Positions 35,001-46,458 of a stretch of DNA of 64,000 bases are shown here, piece after piece; position 1 is the stretch's first letter, and each line of letters starts with the position of its first letter. The position numbers were made by a program, and so were the translations under genes. The notes beneath the pieces are model-generated. The model was not told the DNA's origin and ran no database searches. It saw only the letters and a program-made list of their open reading frames with translations. This stretch comes from Macrothele yani (Eukaryota; Arthropoda; Arachnida; Araneae; Macrothelidae), in NCBI GenBank assembly GCA_039090855.1, contig CM077034.1:11610984-11674983 (forward strand), given 5' to 3'.

Positions 35001-38000
35001 AATGCTGGGGATTCACCAAAGATGGTAAGCAGCAACTGAAGAAATAATTAGAAGGCGAATGAATAATTAATACAGACATTTAACGTGGACCAGGAACATC
35101 AAACAAAGATGTTCGCTCTTTCCACGTTTATAAGTGAGTCACGGAAAAATCCTCATTGGCCGCCACCGGGAGCTGAACCCAGGGTCTTCCAGTTACGCGC
35201 CGGATATGCTTCCGCTACACCACAGTGGCCTCGAATTCCTCCAGATTCGCACACGCTGACTGCCAAGCCAATTTGGCAGGTTGCTTCTTGGAGCCCCGCA
35301 CAATGCTGGGGATTCACCAAAGATGGTAAGCAGCAACTGAAGAAATAATTAGAAGGTGAATGAATAATTAATACAGACATTTAACGTGGACCAGAAACAT
35401 CAAACAAAGATCTTCGCTCTTTCCACGTTTATAAGTGAGTCACGGAAAAATTCTCATTGGCCGCCACCGGGAGTCGAACCCAGGGTCTTCCAGTTACGCT
35501 TCCGCTACACCACAGCGGCCTCGAATTCCTCCAGACTCGCACACGCTAACTGCCAAGTCAATTTAGCAGGTTGCTTCTTGGAGCCCCGCACAATGCTGGG
35601 GATTCACCAAAGATGGTAAGCAGCAACTGAAAAATAATTAGAAGGTGAATGAATAATTATTACAGACATTTAACGTGGACCAGAAACATCAAACAAAGAT
35701 CTTCGCTCTTTCCACGTTTATAAGTGAGTCACGGAAAAATTCTCATTGGCCGCCACCGGGAGTCGAACCCAGGGTCTTCCAGTTACGCTTCCGCTACACC
35801 ACAGCGGCCTCGAATTCCTCCAGACTCGCACACGCTAACTGCCAAGTCAATTTAGCAGGTTGCTTCTTGGAGCCCCGGACAATGCTGGGGATTCACCAAA
35901 GATGGTAAGCAGCAACTGAAAAATAATTAGAAGGTGAATGAATAATTATTACAGACATTTAACGTGGACCAGGAACATCAAACAAAGATCTTCGCTCTTT
36001 CCACGTTTATAAGTGAGTCACGGAAAAATCCTCATTGGCCGCCACCGGGAGCTGAACCCAGGGTCTTCCAGTTACGCGCCGGATATGCTTCCGCTACACC
36101 ACAGTGGCCTCGAATTCCTCCAGATTCGCACACGCTGACTGCCAAGCCAATTTGGCAGGTTGCTTCTTGGAGCCCCGCACAATACAGGAGATTCACCAAA
36201 GATGGTAAGCAGCAACTGAAGAAATAATTAGAAGGTGAATGAATAATTAATACAGACATTTAACGTGGACCAGGAAAATCAAACAAAGATCTTCGCTCTT
36301 TCCACGTTTATAAGTGAGTCACGGAAAAATCCTCATTGGCCGCCACCGGTAGCTGAACCCAGGGTCTTCCAGTTACGCGCCGGATATGCTTCCGCTACAC
36401 CACAGTGGCCTCGAATTCCTCCAGATTCGCACACGCTGACTGCCAAGCCAATTTGGCAGATTGCTTTTTTAGCCCCGCACAATGCTGGGGATTCACCAAA
36501 GATGGTAAGCAGCAACTGAAGAAATAATTAGAAGGCGAATGAATAATTAATACAGACATTTAACGTGGACCAGGAACATCAAACAAAGATCTTCGCTCTT
36601 TCCACGTTTATAAGTGAGTCACGGAAAAATCCTCATTGGCCGCCACCGGGAGCTGAACCCAGGGTCTTCCAGTTACGCGGCGGATATGCTTCCGCTACAC
36701 CACAGTGGCCTCGAATTCCTCCAGATTCGCACACGCTGACTGCCAAGCCAATTTGGCAGGTTGCTTCTTGGAGCCCCGCACAATGCTGGGGATTCACCAA
36801 AGATGGTAAGCAGCAACTGAACAAATAATTAGAAGGCGAATGTATAATTAATACAGACATTTAACGTGGACCAGGAACATCAAACAAAGATCTTCGCTCT
36901 TTCCACGTTTATAAGTGAGTCACGGAAAAATCCTCATTGGCCGCCACCGGGAGTCGAACCCAGGGTCTTCCAGTTACGCACCGGATATGCTTCCGCTACA
37001 CCACAGTGGCCTCGAATTCCTCCAGATTCGCACACGCTGACTGCCAAGCCAATTTGGCAGGTTGCTTCTTGGAGCCCCCGCACAATGCTGGGGATTCACC
37101 AAAGATGGTAAGCAGCAACTGAAGAAATAATTAGAAGGTGAATGAATAATTAATACAGACATTTAACGTGGACCAGAAACATCAAACAAAGATCTTCGCT
37201 CTTTCCACGTTTATAAGTGAGTCACGGAAAAATTCTCATTGGCCGCCACCGGGAGTCGAACCCAGGGTCTTCCAGTTACGCTTCCGCTACACCACAGCGG
37301 CCTCGAATTCCTCCAGACTCGCACACGCTAACTGCCAAGTCAATTTAGCAGGTTGCTTCTTGGAGCCCCGCACAATGCTGGGGATTCACCAAAGATGGTA
37401 AGCAGCAACTGAAAAATAATTAGAAGGTGAATGAATAATTATTACAGACATTTAACGTGGACCAGGAACATCAAACAAAGATCTTCGCTCTTTCCACGTT
37501 TATAAGTGAGTCACGGAAAAATCCTCATTGGCCGCCACCGGGAGCTGAACCCAGGGTCTTCCAGTTACGCGCCGGATATGCTTCCGCTACACCACAGTGG
37601 CCTCGAATTCCTCCAGATTCGCACACGCTGACTGCCAAGCCAATTTGGCAGGTTGCTTCTTGGAGCCCCGCACAATGCTGGGGATTCACCAAAGATGGTA
37701 AGCAGCAACTGAAGAAATAATTAGAAGGTGAATGAATAATTAATACAGACATTTAACGTGGACCAGAAACATCAAACAAAGATCTTCGCTCTTTCCACGT
37801 TTATAAGTGAGTCACGGAAAAATTCTCATTGGCCGCCACCGGGAGTCGAACCCAGGGTCTTCCAGTTACGCTTCCGCTACACCACAGCGGCCTCGAATTC
37901 CTCCAGACTCGCACACGCTAACTGCCAAGTCAATTTAGCAGGTTGCTTCTTGGAGCCCCGCACAATGCTGGGGATTCACCAAAGATGGTAAGCAGCAACT

Positions 38001-41000
38001 GAAAAATAATTAGAAGGTGAATGAATAATTATTACAGACATTTAACGTGGACCAGGAACATCAAACAAAGATCTTCGCTCTTTCCACGTTTATAAGTGAG
38101 TCACGGAAAAATCCTCATTGGCCGCCACCGGGAGCTGAACCCAGGGTCTTCCAGTTACGCGCCGGATATGCTTCCGCTACACCACAGTGGCCTCGAATTC
38201 CTCCAGATTCGCACACGCTGACTGCCAAGCCAATTTGGCAGGTTGCTTCTTGGAGCCCCGCACAATACAGGAGATTCACCAAAGATGGTAAGCAGCAACT
38301 GAAGAAATAATTAGAAGGTGAATGAATAATTAATACAGACATTTAACGTGGACCAGGAACATCAAACAAAGATCTTCACTCTTTCCACGTTTATAAGTGA
38401 GTCACGGAAAAATCCTCATTGGCCGCCACCGGGAGTCGAACCCAGGGTCTTCCAGTTACGCGTCGGATATGCTTCTGCTACACCACAGTGGCCTCGAATT
38501 CCTCCAGATTCGCACACGCTAACTGCCAAGCCAATTTGGCAGATTGCTTTTTTTAGCCCCGCACAATGCTGGGGATTCACCAAAGATGGTAAGCAGCAAC
38601 TGAAGAAATAATTAGAAGGCGAATGAATAATTAATACAGACATTTAACGTGGACCAGGAACATCAAACAAAGATCTTCGCTCTTTCCACGTTTATAAGTG
38701 AGTCACGGAAAAATCCTCATTGGCCGCCACCGGGAGCTGAACCCAGGGTCTTCCAGTTACGCGGCGGATATGCTTCCGCTACACCACAGTGGCCTCGAAT
38801 TCCTCCAGATTCGCACACGCTGACTGCCAAGCCAATTTGGCAGGTTGCTTCTTGGAGCCCCGCACAATGCTGAGGATTCACCAAAGATGGTAAGCAGCAA
38901 CTGAACAAATAATTAGAAGGCGAATGTATAATTAATACAGACATTTAACGTGGACCAGGAACATCAAACAAAGATCTTCGCTCTTTCCACGTTTATAAGT
39001 GAGTCACGGAAAAATCCTCATTGGCCGCCACCGGGAGTCGAACCCAGGGTCTTCCAGTTACGCGCCGGATATGCTTCCGCTACACCACAGTGGCCTCGAA
39101 TTCCTCCAGATTCGCACATGCTGACTGCCAAGCCAATTTGGCAGGTTGCTTCTTGGAGCCCCGCACAATGCTGGGGATTCACCAAAGATGGTAAGCAGCA
39201 ACTGAAGAAATAATTAGAAGGTGAATGAATAATTAATACAGACATTTAACGTGGACCAGAAACATCAAACAAAGATCTTCGCTCTTTCCACGTTTATAAG
39301 TGAGTCACGGAAAAATTCTCATCGGCCGCCACCGGGAGTCGAACCCAGGGTCTTCCAGTTACGCTTCCGCTACACCACAGCGGCCTCGAATTCCTCCAGA
39401 CTCGCACACGCTAACTGCCAAGTCAATTTAGCAGGTTGCTTCTTGGAGCCCCGCACAATGCTGGGGATTCACCAAAGATGGTAAGCAGCAACTGAAAAAT
39501 AATTAGAAGGTGAATGAATAATTATTACAGACATTTAACGTGGACCAGGAACATCAAACAAAGATCTTCGCTCTTTCCGCGTTTATAAGTGAGTCACGGA
39601 AAAATCCTCATTGGCCGCCACCGGGAGCTGAACCCAGGGTCTTCCAGTTACGCGCCGGATATGCTTCCGCTACACCACAGTGGCCTCGAATTCCTCCAGA
39701 TTCGCACACGCTGACTGCCAAGCCAATTTGGCAGGTTGCTTCTTGGAGCCCCGCACAATACAGGAGATTCACCAAAGATGGTAAGCAGCAACTGAAGAAA
39801 TAATTAGAAGGTGAATGAATAATTAATACAGACATTTAACGTGGACCAGGAACATCAAACAAAGATCTTCGCTCTTTCCACGTTTATAAGTGAGTCATGG
39901 AAAAATCCTCATTGGCCGCCACCGGGAGCTGAACCCAGGGTCTTCCAGTTACGCGCCGGATATGCTTCCGCTACACCACAGTGGCCTCGAATTCCTCCAG
40001 ATTCGCACACGCTGACTGCCAAGCCAATTTGGCAGGTTGCTTCTTGGAGCCCCGCACAATGCTGGGGATTCACCAAAGATGGTAAGCAGCAACTGAAGAA
40101 ATAATTAGAAGGTGAATGAATAATTAATACAGACATTTAACGTGGACCAGAAACATCAAACAAAGATCTTCGCTCTTTCCACGTTTATAAGTGAGTCACG
40201 GAAAAATTCTCATTGGCCGCCACCGGGAGTCGAACCCAGGGTCTTCCAGTTACGCTTCCGCTACACCACAGCGGCCTCGAATTCCTCCAGACTCGCACAC
40301 GCTAACTGCCAAGTCAATTTAGCAGGTTGCTTCTTGGAGCCCCGCACAATGCTGGGGATTCACCAAAGATGGTAAGCAGCAACTGAAAAATAATTAGAAG
40401 GTGAATGAATAATTATTACAGACATTTAACGTGGACCAGGAATATCAAACAAAGATTTTCGCTCTTTCCACGTTTATAAGTGAGTCACGTAAAAATTCTC
40501 TTTGGCCGCCACCGGGAGTCGAACCCACGGTCTTCCAGTTAAGCGCCGGATATGCTTCCGCTACACCACAGCGGCCTCGAATTCCTCCAGACTCACGCAC
40601 GCTAACTGCCAAGTCAATTTGGCAGGTTGCTTCTTGGAGCCCCGCACAGTAATGGGGATTCACCAATGATGGTAAGCAGCAACTGAAGAAATAATTAGAA
40701 GGCGAATTAATAATTAATACAGACATTTAACGTGGACCAGAAACATCAAACAAAGATCTTCGCTCTTTCCACGTTTATAAGCGAGTCACGGAAAAATCCT
40801 CATAGGCCGCCACCGGGAGTCGAACCCAGGGTCTTCCAGTTACGCGTCGGATATGCTTCCGCTACACCACAGTGGCCTCGAATTCCTCCAGATTCGCACA
40901 CACGCTAACTGCCAAGCCAATTTGGCAGGTTGCTTCATGAAGCCCCGCACATTGCTGGGGATTCACCAAAGATGGTAAGCAGCAACTGAAGAAATAATTA

Positions 41001-43888
41001 GAAGGCGAATGAATAATTAATACAGACATTTAACGCGGACCAGGAACATCAAACAAAGATCTTCGCTTATTCCACGTTTATAAGTGAGTCACGGAAAAAT
41101 CCTTATTGGCCGCCACCGGGAGTCGAACCCAGGGTCTTCCAGTTACGCACCGGATATGCTTCCGCTACACCACAGTGGCCTCGAATTCCTCCAGATTCGC
41201 ACACGCTGACTGCCAAGCCAATTTGGCAGGTTGCTTCTTGGAGCCCCGCACAATGCTGGGGATTCACCAAAGATGGTAAGCAGCAACTAAAGAAATAATT
41301 AGAAGGCGAATGAATAATTAATACAGACATTTAACGTGGACCAGGAACATCAAACAAAGATCTTCGCTCTTTCCACGTTTATAAGTGAGTCACGGAAAAA
41401 TCCTCATTGGCCGCCACCGGGAGCTGAACCCAGGGTCTTCCAGTTACACTTCCGCCACACCACAGCGGCCTCGAATTCCTCCAGACTCACACACTCTAAC
41501 TGCCAAGCAAATTTGGCAGATTGCTTCTTGGAGCCCCGCACAATGCTGGGGATTCACCAAAGATGGTAAGCAGCAACTGAAGAAATAATTAGAAGGCGAA
41601 TTAATAATTAATACAGACATTTAACGTGGACCAGGAACATCAAACAACGATCTTCGCTGTTTCTACGTTTATAAGTGAGTCACAGAAAATTTCTCATTGA
41701 CCGCCACCGGGAGTCGAACCCAGGGTCTTCCAGTTACGCGCCGGATATGCTTCCGCTACACCACAGTGGCCTCGAATTCCTCCAGATTCGCACACGCTGA
41801 CTGCCAAGCCAATTTGGCAGATTGCTTCTTGGAGCCCCGCACAATGCTGGGGATTCACCAAAGATGGTAAGCAGCAACTGAAGAAATAATTAGAAGGCGA
41901 ATGAATAATTAATACAGACATTTAACGTGGACCAGGAACATCAAACAAAGATGTTCGCTCTTTCCACGTTTATAAGTGAGTCACGGAAAAATCCTCATTG
42001 GCCGCCACCGGGAGTCGAACCCAGGGTCTTCCAGTTACGCGCCGGATATGCTTCCGCTACACCACAGTGGCCTCGAATTCCTCCAGATTCGCACACGCTG
42101 ACTGCCAAGCCAATTTGGCAGGTTGCTTCTTGGAGCCCCGCACAATGCTGGGGATTCACCAAAGATGGTAAGCAGCAACTGAAGAAATAATTAGAAGGTG
42201 AATGAATAATTAATACAGACATTTAACGTGGACCAGAAACATCAAACAAAGATCTTCGCTCTTTCCACGTTTATAAGTGAGTCACGGAAAAATTCTCATT
42301 GGCCGCCACCGGGAGTCGAAACCAGGGTCTTCCAGTTACGCTTCCGCTACACCACAGCGGCCTCGAATTCCTCCAGACTCGCACACGCTAACTGCCAAGT
42401 CAATTTAGCAGGTTGCTTCTTGGAGCCCCGCACAATGCTGGGGATTCACCAAAGATGGTAAGCAGCAACTGAAAAATAATTAGAAGGTGAATGAATAATT
42501 ATTACAGACATTTAACGTGGACCAGGAACATCAAACAAAGATCTTCGCTCTTTCCACGTTTATAAGTGAGTCACGGAAAAATCCTCATTGGCCGCCACCG
42601 GGAGCTGAACCCAGGGTCTTCCAGTTACGCGCCGGATATGCTTCCGCTACACCACAGTGGCCTCGAATTCCTCCAGATTCGCACACGCTGACTGCCAAGC
42701 CAATTTGGCAGGTTGCTTCTTGGAGCCCCGCACAATACAGGAGATTCACCAAAGATGGTAAGCAGCAACTGAAGAAATAATTAGAAGGTGAATGAATAAT
42801 TAATACAGACATTTAACGTGGACCAGGAACATCAAACAAAGATCTTCGCTCTTTCCACGTTTATAAGCGAGTCACGGAAAAATCCTCATAGGCCGCCACC
42901 GGGAGTCGAACCCAGGGTCTTCCAGTTACGCGTCGGATATGCTTCCGCTACACCACAGTGGCCTCGAATTCCTCCAGATTCGCACACACGCTAACTGCCA
43001 AGCCAATTTGGCAGGTTGCTTCATGAAGCCCCGCACATTGCTGGGGATTCACCAAAGATGGTAAGCAGCAACTGAAGAAATAATTAGAAGGCGAATGAAT
43101 AATTAATACAGACATTTAACGCGGACCAGGAACATCAAACAAAGATCTTCGCTCTTTCCACGTTTATAAGTGAGTCACGGAAAAATCCTCATTGGCCGCC
43201 ACCGGGAGTCGAACCCAGGGTCTTCCAGTTACGCGCCGGATATGCTTCCGCTACACCACAGTGGCCTCGAATTCCTCCAGATTCGCACACGCTGACTGCC
43301 AAGCCAATTTGGCAGGTTGCTTCTTGGAGCCCCGCACAGTGCTGGGGATTCACCAATGATTGTAAGCAGCAACTGAAGAAATAATTAGAAGGCGAATTAA
43401 TAATTAATACAGACATTTAACGTGGACCAGAAACATCAAACAAAGATCTTTGTTCTTTTCACGTTTATAAGTGAGTCACGGAAAAATTCTCATTGGCCGC
43501 CACCGTGAGTCGAACCCAGGGTCTTCCAGTTACGCTTCCGCCACACCACAGCGGCCTCAAATTCCTCCAGACTCACACACTCTAACTGCCAAGCCAATTT
43601 GGCAGATTGCTTCTTGGAGCCCCGCACAATGCTGGGGATTCACCAAAGATGGTAAGCAGCAACTGAAGAAATAATTAGAAGGTGAATGAATAATTAATAC
43701 AGACATTTAACGTGGACCAGGAACATCAAACAAAGATCTTCGCTCTTTCCACGTTTATAAGTGAGTCACGGAAAAATCCTCATTGGCCGCCACCGGTAGT
43801 CGAACACAGGGTCTTCCAGTTACGCGCCGGATATGCTTCCGCTACACCACAGCGGCCTCGAATTCCTCCAGACTCACACACACGTTAA
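32099..43888 (-). repeat. Tandem array of about 40 tRNA-headed SINE-like units
   Basis: Units of 289-301 bp repeat head to tail. On the minus strand each begins with a tRNA-like head (GGCCACTGTGGTGTAGCGG, then the B box GGTTCGACTCCC, ending GGCGGCC), followed within 12 bases by TTTTT. The unit body carries the words catctttggtgaatcccc and ccaaattggcttggcag. Two length classes alternate: a long form with an extra atatccggcgc in the tRNA-like head and a short form without it. The array starts directly after aagacaatcagag (32086-32098). The same 13 bases recur at 44171-44183, just beyond the inverted last unit. All short open frames in it are by-products of the repeat. Confidence 0.95.
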
Positions 43889-44170
43889 AAGGTCGGTATT
43901 AATTATTCATTTGTCTTCTAATTATTTCTTCAGTTGGTGCTTACCATCTTTGGTGAATCCCCAGCATTGTGCGGGGCTCCAAGAAGCAACCTGCGAAATT
44001 AGCATGGCAGTTAGCGTGTGTGAGTCGGAAGGAATTCGAGGCCGCTGTGGTGTAGCGGAAGCATATCCGGCGCGTAACTGGAAGACCCTGGGTTCGACTC
44101 CCGGTTGCGGCCAATGAGAATTTTTCTGTGACTCACTTATAAACGTGGAAAGAGTGAAGATCTTTGTTTG
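43889..44170 (+). repeat. Inverted terminal unit of the tRNA-headed array
   Basis: The last unit is in the opposite orientation. It runs from ggtcggtattaattattc through catctttggtgaatcccc and a long-form tRNA-like head (44046-44112, with gggttcgactcccgg) to aacgtggaaagagtgaagat. It stops at 44170, immediately before the second aagacaatcagag. The array therefore presents a unit 3' end at both outer borders. The unit is somewhat more diverged than its neighbours (for example gttgcggcc for gtggcggcc). Confidence 0.85.
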
Positions 44171-44302
44171 AAGACAATCAGAGGCTTGGAAAGTTGAAGT
44201 ACTGGTTTATGACGCCACATCCATGGCACCGCTGGCTCGGTGCTCCGGTTGGCAGCCACGCATTCGCGTAGAGCCTCGTCGGAGTAGAAAGCCGTTTGTT
44301 TG

Positions 44303-44343
44303 CTTTCAGTTCACAGCCCCATTCTGGGGCTGTGAACTGAAAG
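44303..44343. repeat. Perfect 19-bp hairpin
   Basis: The segment ctttcagttcacagcccca is followed by ttc and by its exact reverse complement. It lies just before the hAT coding remnant that starts at about 44348, and could be the tip of a short palindromic insertion or subterminal structure. There is no T-run after it, so a terminator role is not indicated. Confidence 0.75.
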
Positions 44344-44347
44344 AATT

Positions 44348-45380
44348 TTGAAGAAGTACTCTGAAGAATTTGACTTCATAAAAGCATCACGTAAAAATGG
44401 GTTTCATACATGTTGCATTTTGTGCAACATTGATTTCTCCGTTTCTCACACTGGTCGTGGAGACATCGTCACACATGTTGGAACTCACAATCACGTAAAA
44501 AATCATGATAGCACAAAAAGTATGTGCAACATTAATCGTTTTGTTTCAGTGAGGAATGATTTTCAAAAGATTCTTGCAGAAGTTCTGTTAAGAAGAAGGT
44601 AGTGTAGAACATGCTGAGTTACGAATAAAGAGTTTAAGGCAAATGTATTTCAGCTATTACTATGGCCTTCACCAGTGTGACTACTAAAGGCCATAGTAAT
44701 GGCTGAAATATATTTGCCTTAAACTTTTATACATAAGTGCGACTACTGAAGGCCATAGTAATGGCTGAAATATATTTGCCTAAAACTTTTTATACGTAAC
44801 TCAGCATGTTCTACACTACCTTCTTAATTTGTTTGTTAGTTGCGTGCATTGCCTACCACTCTTTTGAGAAGTTCCGTTTACCGGATTTTTGTTGGAGCAC
44901 GACATACCGCTAGCGGCAGCTGGTCATGTTTCCCGATTGTTGTCAGCTATGTTTCCTCACTCCCCAGAAGAGAGTAAAAAGATATGCACGTGGCAGAACA
45001 AAAAAACTTCGCGTTTTGTTCAAGAAATGGCAAAATATCATTCAAAAAATGTCCTCTGGGCTATTAAAAGTGGACTATTTTTCTGTCGCAACTGATGGCA
45101 GTAACGATGCCGACAGTCAACTTTATCCAATTGTGGTAACGTACTTTGATAATAATTGCAAGCAAGTAAGATGCACGCTGCTGTCTTTGCCATGCCTAGA
45201 AACCAGTTCAAGAGGTGAAAATATTGCCAAACTTGTGCCCGAAGAATTTCATTATCATGGTATTCCATGGATGAACTATCTTGCCTTATCATGTGATAAT
45301 ATTCCTGTTATGGTGGGAAGAAAAAATGTCTCTGGAAAAAATAGTGTCTCCCTCTTTAAAAATGAAACTCATTAACAAGG
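44348..45380 (+). pseudogene. hAT transposase remnant (ZBED/SCAND3-like), broken
   Basis: Two coding blocks lie on the plus strand. The first (44348-44602) starts KKYSEEFDFIKASRKNGFHT and contains a BED-like zinc finger (CILCNIDFSVSH ... DIVTHVGTHNHVKN). The second begins about 44880 with FLLEHDIPLAAAGHV and LLSAMFP, then shifts frame near 44985 and continues FSVATDGSNDADSQLYPIVV and HGIPWMNYLALSCDNIPVM. These match the order in hAT transposases of the ZBED5/SCAND3/DUF4371-like group (EHN-LP-A-, then ATDGS-D, then IPW-NC-A--CDN). Between the blocks lies a foldback insertion (44592-44824). The C-terminal part is cut off by a Penelope insertion at 45380. Frameshift, insertion and truncation make it non-functional. 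Confidence 0.75.
44592..44824. repeat. Foldback insertion inside the hAT remnant
   Basis: The segment aagaaggtagtgtagaacat at 44592 is the reverse complement of atgttctacactaccttctt ending at 44824. Pairing continues inward through ctgagttacg / cgtaactcag and the segment ggccatagtaatggctgaaa. The latter occurs a third time in the loop (44689-44708), so the right arm is partly duplicated. The start of the window (1-68) contains the sequence lying just outside the right arm. Confidence 0.7.
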
Positions 45381-46458
45381 CAATTCCACTTAGTAGTTCT
45401 AATTCTGACTATTATGTAGCTCTAATTATTGTACTATTCTCTTTTACGTGCAACATTTCAAAGTAACTTGTACAAAATTCTATTAAGAATCAATTCCAAT
45501 TAGTAGTTCTAATTCTGACTATTATATAGCTCTAATCATTCTACTATTCTCTTTTACGTGCGATATTTCAAAGTAACTTGTACAAAATTCTATTAAGAAT
45601 CAATTCCAATTAGTAGTTCTAATTCTGACTATTATATAGCTTTAATCATTCTACTATTCTCTTTTATGTGCGATATTTCAAAATAACTTGTACAAAATTC
45701 TATTAAGAATCAATTCCAATTAGTAGTTCTAATTCTGACTATTATATAGCTCTAATCATTCTACTATTCTCTTTTACGTGCGATATTTCAAAGTAACTTG
45801 TACAAAATTCTATTAAGAATCAATTCCAATTAGTAGTTCTAATTCTGACTATTATATAGCTCTAATCATTCTACTATTCTCTTTTACGTGCGATATTTCA
45901 AAGTAACTTGTACAAAATTCTATTAAGAATCAATTCCAATTAGTAGTTCTAATTCTGACTATTATATAGCTCTAATTATTGTACTATTCTCTTTTACGTG
46001 CGATATTTCAAAGTAACTTGTACAAAATTCTATTAAGAATCAATTCCAATTAGTAGTTCTAATTCTGACTATTATATAGCTCTAATCATTCTACTATTCT
46101 CTTTTACGTGCGATATTTCAAAGTAACTTGTACAAAATTCTATTAAGAATCAATTCCAATTAGTAGTTCTAATTCTGACTATTATATAGCTCTAATCATT
46201 CTACTATTCTCTTTTACGTGCGATATTTCAAAGTAACTTGTACAAAATTCTATTAAGAATCAATTCCAATTAGTAGTTCTAATTCTGACTATTATATAGC
46301 TCTAATCATTCTACTATTCTCTTTTACGTGCGATATTTCAAAGTAACTTGTACAAAATTCTATTAAGAATCAATTCCAATTAGTAGTTCTAATTCTGACT
46401 ATTATATAGCTCTAATTATTGTACTATTCTCTTTTACGTGCGATATTTCAAAGTAACT
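45381..46458 (+). repeat. 110-bp tandem repeat, about ten units
   Basis: Units start with caattcca at 45381, 45491, 45601, 45711, 45821, 45931, 46041, 46151, 46261 and 46371, an exact 110-bp period with very few substitutions. Each contains gtagttctaattctgact, cttttacgtgcgatatttca and aacttgtacaaaattc. The last unit is cut after caaagtaact, where the Penelope reading frame begins without a stop codon in between. Confidence 0.97.

Noticed and set aside
44046..44112. A functional host tRNA gene
   Set aside because: The tRNA-like head is part of a 298-bp repeat present in about 40 copies, position 33 of the anticodon loop is not U, and this copy has extra substitutions.
32099..44170. Repeated 75-87 residue open frames (MDQEHQTKIF, MSVLIIHSPSN)
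   Set aside because: They occur in every unit of a tRNA-headed repeat on both strands and run through the tRNA-like region, so they are not protein genes.
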